Position numbers and translations under genes: made by a program
The notes under the pieces: model-generated
What the model was told of the DNA's origin: nothing
Databases searched by the model: none
Seen by the model: only the letters and a program-made list of their open reading frames with translations
Shown: piece by piece, positions 14,970 to 18,181 of the stretch
Layout of the letters: every line of letters starts with the position of its first letter
How positions within the stretch are numbered: the first letter of the stretch is position 1
Assembly: GCA_965369945.1 (NCBI GenBank)
Contig: CBDUST010000061.1
Coordinates: 1-18,181 of the forward strand
Source: JADFNO01 sp965369945
Lineage (GTDB): Bacteria; Planctomycetota; Phycisphaerae; Phycisphaerales; SM1A02
Direction of reading: 5' to 3'
Length of the DNA: 18,181 nucleotides

Positions 14970-15950
14970 TTATTTCTTACTCGTCGAGCCCAGCGACGAG
15001 TTCGCTCCCCACCGCGGTGCGACGGCCTTGTCGTCTGCGGGAACCAAACGCGGGCGAGAGGCGGATGGACGTAACAGCTGCGGTCCGACCGGATACGCGG
15101 AGGCTTGCAGTTCCATCTGAACGCCTTCTTCAATGACATCGGCCTGTGGCGGCGCGTCATCGCGCCTGAGCACCATCGCGTCGGGGTACTCTCGTTTGAC
15201 CACATCCCACGTTGTCTGCGCCCAAAGTTCTCGCTCCAAAACAACCATCGGTGTCTCATTCAATGCGCCGGACACTGCCTGACCGATCGGCGGCCACCAC
15301 AAACTCTCGGTTTCTCGGTCCCAAAGTACAAACGCTTCACGCCCATCCCAGAAACGCGGGTCGTTGTAGGTATATCCACTTGGCGCGAACGTATGCGCGC
15401 GACCGTCGATCCGTCGATCGTAAGCAGCGGCCAGTTCCGCAAGTGGGCAATAGGCAACAAAGATCGGGCGATCGCCGACGGAATCGTTGATCAGCTCACG
15501 AGTGCTCAGCGCACGTAGCGGATACGCTTTGGTCTGGTCGGCAATCTTCACCACAAGAACCCGCTGCGAATCATCCAGCGATTCGTCGGCGACCGAGACC
15601 GTGTCAAACGTGGGTTCAGCCAATTTAGTAAAATATTCGCGCCCACGCCCCCAATTCAGCCGCCCGGGATCGAGCTGAAACTCGGTGATATCGAAACGCT
15701 CATGCTCTTGTTGGCCACCCCACAGATAGGTCCGGCCTCGCTCTTTGGTGATGAGCTTGGGGAAACTGTCTAATGCACCGGGCGCGCCTTGGACCAGCCA
15801 GCGCACGGAGCCGCGCGTGAGCATCGTAAAGTCAGGCACGGTGTACACGAGCACCGCGTGTACCACCAACACAAGAAAAAGCGCGCGATAGAGCAGGCGC
15901 TGCCGTCGCCTTGCCTTTTGAGATTTGGGAAGGAAGGTGATGCGCGCCAT
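14970..15950 (-). CDS. DUF3179 domain protein with N-terminal membrane anchor (326 aa)
   Basis: The ATG at 15948-15950 has GAGG eight bases upstream. A basic N-terminus (KARRRQR) precedes one membrane helix at about 21-38 (YRALFLVLVVHAVLVYTV), so the rest probably lies outside the cytoplasmic membrane. Residues about 115-260 match DUF3179: KAYPLRALSTRELINDSVG, RPIFVAYCPL, YDRRIDGRAHTF, and LWDRETESLWWP. In the usual motif YCPLCG a second cysteine follows PL; here it is alanine (YCPLAE, residue 171), while Cys168 remains. The C-terminal 50 residues look disordered. The function of DUF3179 is not established. The gene has its own upstream gap and is not tightly linked to the ABC genes (273 bp). 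Confidence 0.85.
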   Translation of the reverse strand: MARITFLPKSQKARRRQRLLYRALFLVLVVHAVLVYTVPDFTMLTRGSVRWLVQGAPGALDSFPKLITKERGRTYLWGGQQEHERFDITEFQLDPGRLNWGRGREYFTKLAEPTFDTVSVADESLDDSQRVLVVKIADQTKAYPLRALSTRELINDSVGDRPIFVAYCPLAELAAAYDRRIDGRAHTFAPSGYTYNDPRFWDGREAFVLWDRETESLWWPPIGQAVSGALNETPMVVLERELWAQTTWDVVKREYPDAMVLRRDDAPPQADVIEEGVQMELQASAYPVGPQLLRPSASRPRLVPADDKAVAPRWGANSSLGSTSKK

Positions 15951-16056
15951 GGCTCCGTCCTCGATCGGAAAGGTTCCCTACCGCACCAAGTCTACAGCCG
16001 GCAAGGGTATTCCCTGGGCATGCGAAGATACCGAAGGCGGCCACTACAGCGGCCAA

Positions 16057-16128
16057 GCAGGTGCGATTCACTGGTCGAATGTCAGCTTCCCAAGCTGAAC
16101 GTCGCCGGTTCGAATCCGGTTACGGGCT
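16057..16128 (+). tRNA. Degenerate tRNA-Gly(CCC)-like sequence, possibly a pseudo-tRNA
   Basis: The anticodon arm is perfect: TCAGC and GCTGA around the loop TTCCCAA, with anticodon CCC at 16089-16091. The T arm (GCCGG, TTCGAAT, CCGGT) is canonical and the discriminator is T, as in bacterial tRNA-Gly. The D arm pairs ATTC with GAAT around a loop containing GG. However, position 8 is C instead of T, positions 15 and 21 are C, and the acceptor strands GCAGGTG and TACGGGC fail to pair at positions 3-70 and 4-69. CCA is not encoded. It is either a decayed copy or a poor but used gene; I favour decay. It is the only notable item in the 300-bp gap 15951-16250 besides the hairpin at 16203. Confidence 0.5.
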
Positions 16129-16202
16129 TTGACCCCTGGAAGGTTTACTTAGCGGGACAAGCATCCGCGGCTTCGCCGTCAGTCATCTACCGAAGCGCGT
16201 AG

Positions 16203-16227
16203 GGTGGGTTGTTGAAGCAATCCCGCC
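16203..16227. repeat. Hairpin downstream of the DUF2283 gene
   Basis: GGTGGGTTG (16203-16211) pairs with CAATCCCGCC (16218-16227) with one bulge and one G-T pair, leaving a six-base loop. It lies 24 bp beyond the stop codon of the minus-strand DUF2283 gene. There is no T-run. The phrase TAGGGTGGGTT resembles dispersed hairpins I recall from other bacterial genomes (unchecked). A role in 3' end protection is possible. Confidence 0.45.
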
Positions 16228-16250
16228 AGACGCGATCGTCGGCAATGGCC

Positions 16251-16520
16251 CTATGCCGCTCTCAACGGCGCGAAGTCTTCCTCGCGAATTGGCGACTGAT
16301 CGACATGGGCCAGTGCTCGATTGATCTCCTCCACCTTTACGGCCTGGGGATGGACGATCTCGATACCGATCGCGCGGCCGTCATCAGCGTAGTCGATCAC
16401 GAGAATCTCACTGAACCGTTCCGTTCGGGCGCTTCGATCGTCTGGGCGGCGCGGGAGGAACAGATAGGCTGCAAAGGCCTTTCCGTTACGATAGCTGACT
16501 TCAAGATAACGATCGGACAT
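16251..16520 (-). CDS. DUF2283 family small protein (89 aa)
   Basis: The sequence matches DUF2283: YLEVSYRNGKAFAAYLFLPR at the start, then ILVIDYADDGRAIGIEIVHP, the family's core strand-turn-strand with D-x-D-x-x-G-R and GIEI. Length is usual. The start ATG at 16518-16520 lies only 5 bp after the stop of the DUF4258 gene, and its GGAG lies inside the end of that gene, so translation is probably coupled. DUF2283 genes often accompany DUF4258 genes (known association). An antitoxin-like or partner role is inferred from that pairing only. There is no signal peptide, so it should be cytoplasmic. Confidence 0.82.
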   Translation of the reverse strand: MSDRYLEVSYRNGKAFAAYLFLPRRPDDRSARTERFSEILVIDYADDGRAIGIEIVHPQAVKVEEINRALAHVDQSPIREEDFAPLRAA

Positions 16521-16525
16521 CGCTA

Positions 16526-16780
16526 CTATTCTACTCCGTATGCCGTGATCACGATGAGAGTTCTTTCAAGTTCATCCGGCTCGACAACAATTTCCCACCT
16601 CTGGCGTGCATGACGCGATTCGATGAGAAAGCGGCCGGATACGACCGAAGGCTGATATCCCCGTGCATCATTGAGCATCGTCCGCAGATCAAGCTCCGAG
16701 AACTCCCGCTCCTGCATTCGTTCAATCATATGCGGCGAGAGAACAAGCTCGTGGTTCCACCACTCAGGCCACTCACGCAT
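16526..16780 (-). CDS. DUF4258 domain small protein (84 aa)
   Basis: The start ATG at 16778-16780 (MREWPEWWNHELV) is preferred, although no clear ribosome site precedes it. The frame is open further upstream, but that part translates the palindromic element at 16806-16912 and is not protein-like. The body matches DUF4258: 'SPHMIERMQEREFSELDLRTML' near the start, then RFLIESRHARQRWEIVVEP and LIVITAYGVE, the final strand typical of the family. DUF4258 is thought related in layout to small RelE/BrnT-like proteins; toxicity has not been shown for this member. It is the first gene of a pair with DUF2283. It begins 26 bp from the palindromic element. Confidence 0.8.
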   Translation of the reverse strand: MREWPEWWNHELVLSPHMIERMQEREFSELDLRTMLNDARGYQPSVVSGRFLIESRHARQRWEIVVEPDELERTLIVITAYGVE

Positions 16781-16805
16781 GGACGCATCGTATCGGGAGA
16801 TTTGG

Positions 16806-16912
16806 TGGGTGCCACACATCATCGCGCCCCCAGAAGCGTGATGTGTGCCGAAAGCCATTGATCCCCAGACCGCACACAGCACCCACCGGGGGCGGGATGC
16901 TGTGTGGCACCC
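16806..16912. repeat. Palindromic dispersed element, copy 2 (about 107 bp)
   Basis: The ends are inverted repeats GGGTGCCACACA (16807-16818) and TGTGTGGCACCC (16901-16912). The internal order is the same as in copy 1: a hairpin from CACATCA and TGATGTG, then a hairpin from CACACAGCA and TGCTGTGTG with the same GCACCCACCGGGG-type loop. The central linker differs by several bases and small indels. It lies 4 bp beyond the stop codon of the minus-strand gene 16917-18110, in the same orientation as copy 1. Confidence 0.88.
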
Positions 16913-16916
16913 GACA

Positions 16917-18110
16917 TCACCAATCCATATTGGCTGCCCGATCAAATTGATAATGTAGACGCAGAATACACTCCTCCATGTCCCGGACGGACGGCATCGC
17001 GCGTTGGTATGATCCATCCGTCGCCATAGTGAGGATCAATGGAAGGTTGCTCTTCTGAATATAGAGTTCAGCTGGTTCGAGACTTCCCGACCAGAGGTGT
17101 CGAATGAACTCTTCAATCACGTTGAGCGCACCCACCTCACGCATTTCCGACCCGCCACCGAGCGAGAAATGGTGTTTCATGCGTTGGTGCGGAAGAAGGA
17201 TTGGTACTGCGCCAGCACCAGAATGAAAACTGAAGGCCTCTCGTTGCTTTCCGAACGCACCGTGGGCCATGAAGTTCCTCAATTGGCGGCGTATCACGAT
17301 AAGTTTGTCGAATAATAATTTTGTCTTGGTACTCTGCACGTCGAGGGCACGTTTGAACTTCGTCTGCCATTCCATGTCCGCCAGTTCAGCAACTTCAAGA
17401 CCAGATGTGACCTTGCCGGTCAAGATTGCTATGTGAACGAACGTGTGCTCCGTCCAGCTAAAGAAAGCATCGATAGCGGCTAATTCCATCCAAGCCTTAC
17501 ATTCCAACTCCGTCGCAGGCATGAAATAGCCATATCGCGTGCCAGCTAGAATCTTCGTGATCTGAACATCCCACTCATCGGCACACTCTATGGCTTCGTT
17601 GGCTAGCTCTCTGTGGGCGTTGAGGAAATATTCAAAACGTGCAAAGAGAGATCGGGCACGATTCACCACATTCAACTTTGATTCATGGACGGCACGATCC
17701 GCGAGCCATTCAAAGAATGGCTGCGCCACCTTCACTCCGCGACGAATTAGAGCAACGATCTCGTGAGCTTCTTTCTCCTTTTTCGTGGCATCCTGAGCAA
17801 ACACTCCAACACCGAACTTCCGATGTTCGATACAAAATAGTCCGCCGTTGAATTCGATTGGAACAGACCATGCGACTTTCTCAAAGTACTTCCCGAGATT
17901 ATGGAACTCCAATAAGTCGACGAACAAGAAGTAGACAAGGTAATACGACGGAAGGTCGTCGCTTGCTTTCGTTCGACGCGCTCCGAACACAAAACTCTCA
18001 TCCTCTATTTGTGTTTTGTCAACGGGACTAATCGGAGAAATTGCTCGTAAAGCATTTGCTCGTGTTAGTTCCAATTCTCTTGGGATCGTGATCGCTTTAG
18101 CCGTACTCAT
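16917..18110 (-). CDS. Hypothetical protein with HEPN-like RX4H motif (397 aa)
   Basis: I do not recognise a named family. The protein is largely helical in its second half. Residues 271-283 (IVIRRQLRNFMAH) contain R-N-x-x-x-H (R278 to H283), the motif of HEPN-superfamily RNases, followed by GAFGK. The preceding helix with AWMELAAIDAFFSWTEHTF and the amphipathic KTKLLFDKL helix would suit a HEPN four-helix bundle. The N-terminal 130 residues are a separate alpha/beta region. There is no signal peptide. The start ATG at 18108-18110 lacks a clear ribosome site. Sampled lines give about 50-52% GC, clearly below the kinase gene, which suggests later acquisition. A role in RNA cleavage or defence is inference from one motif. 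Confidence 0.75.
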   Translation of the reverse strand: MSTAKAITIPRELELTRANALRAISPISPVDKTQIEDESFVFGARRTKASDDLPSYYLVYFLFVDLLEFHNLGKYFEKVAWSVPIEFNGGLFCIEHRKFGVGVFAQDATKKEKEAHEIVALIRRGVKVAQPFFEWLADRAVHESKLNVVNRARSLFARFEYFLNAHRELANEAIECADEWDVQITKILAGTRYGYFMPATELECKAWMELAAIDAFFSWTEHTFVHIAILTGKVTSGLEVAELADMEWQTKFKRALDVQSTKTKLLFDKLIVIRRQLRNFMAHGAFGKQREAFSFHSGAGAVPILLPHQRMKHHFSLGGGSEMREVGALNVIEEFIRHLWSGSLEPAELYIQKSNLPLILTMATDGSYQRAMPSVRDMEECILRLHYQFDRAANMDW

Positions 18111-18114
18111 TGGG

Positions 18115-18132
18115 CCAAGAAGGAGGTCTTGG
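18115..18132. promoter_or_regulatory. Small inverted repeat just upstream of the HEPN-like gene
   Basis: CCAAGA (18115-18120) and TCTTGG (18127-18132) flank AGGAGG, five bases upstream of the start codon on the minus strand. It could be an operator or mRNA hairpin affecting initiation. A six-base arm also occurs by chance, so this is weak. Confidence 0.25.
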
Positions 18133-18181
18133 AAACTCCATGCCTATTCGGAGCCGTAAACGCTTTTAGAAACATATCGCG

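Noticed and set aside
14693..15259. A 188-residue minus-strand frame
   Set aside because: It overlaps the DUF3179 gene in another frame, crosses the palindromic element and has basic, low-complexity composition.
16526..17017. Long 163-residue form of the DUF4258 protein
   Set aside because: The extra N-terminus translates the palindromic element and part of the neighbouring gene's end and is not protein-like; the start at 16780 is preferred.

Overview
The window looks like a chromosomal segment of a Planctomycetota bacterium, probably of the Phycisphaerae type. This is inferred from gene content: an ECF sigma factor of the planctomycete type directly followed by a Ser/Thr kinase with a transmembrane segment and TPRs, large secreted repeat proteins, a VPLPPA-type C-terminal sorting tail, a DUF3179 protein, and many short dispersed repeats in the gaps. 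Most genes are GC-rich. The last gene (16917-18110) is visibly richer in A/T.

Layout. Positions 1-231 are non-coding, with short direct repeats and one copy of a dispersed element. A minus-strand pair follows (481-1725 and 232-417), both of unknown function. A divergent gap of about 400 bp with promoter-like boxes on both strands leads into a plus-strand block. That block holds a secreted LVIVD propeller protein (2124-4682), an ECF sigma factor (4951-5523), a kinase-TPR protein (5566-8214), a secreted FG-GAP propeller protein (8347-10185) and a secreted right-handed beta-helix protein (10234-11850). A repeat-rich gap (11851-12284) separates these from a small protein with a PEP-CTERM-like tail (12285-12965). 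The rest is on the minus strand: an ABC-2 type exporter (ATPase 13806-14696, permease 12994-13809), a DUF3179 protein (14970-15950), a DUF4258/DUF2283 pair (16526-16780, 16251-16520) and a protein with a HEPN-like motif (16917-18110). A degenerate tRNA-Gly(CCC)-like sequence lies at 16057-16128 on the plus strand.

The most notable feature is a modular set of three secreted proteins. Their central folds are unrelated (LVIVD propeller, FG-GAP propeller, parallel beta-helix), but all end in the same 144-residue domain, about 79-80% identical in every pair by hand count, without an indel and with two invariant cysteines. Two of them also share a homologous start region and signal peptide. They bracket a sigma factor/kinase pair, which suggests, as inference only, a surface-protein island with its own regulator.

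The second notable feature is a 102-107 bp palindromic element found twice (14851-14952 and 16806-16912). Both copies lie just after the stop codon of a minus-strand gene and in the same orientation. Each can fold as two adjacent hairpins or as one long hairpin. No CRISPR array, transposase, integrase or rRNA is visible.
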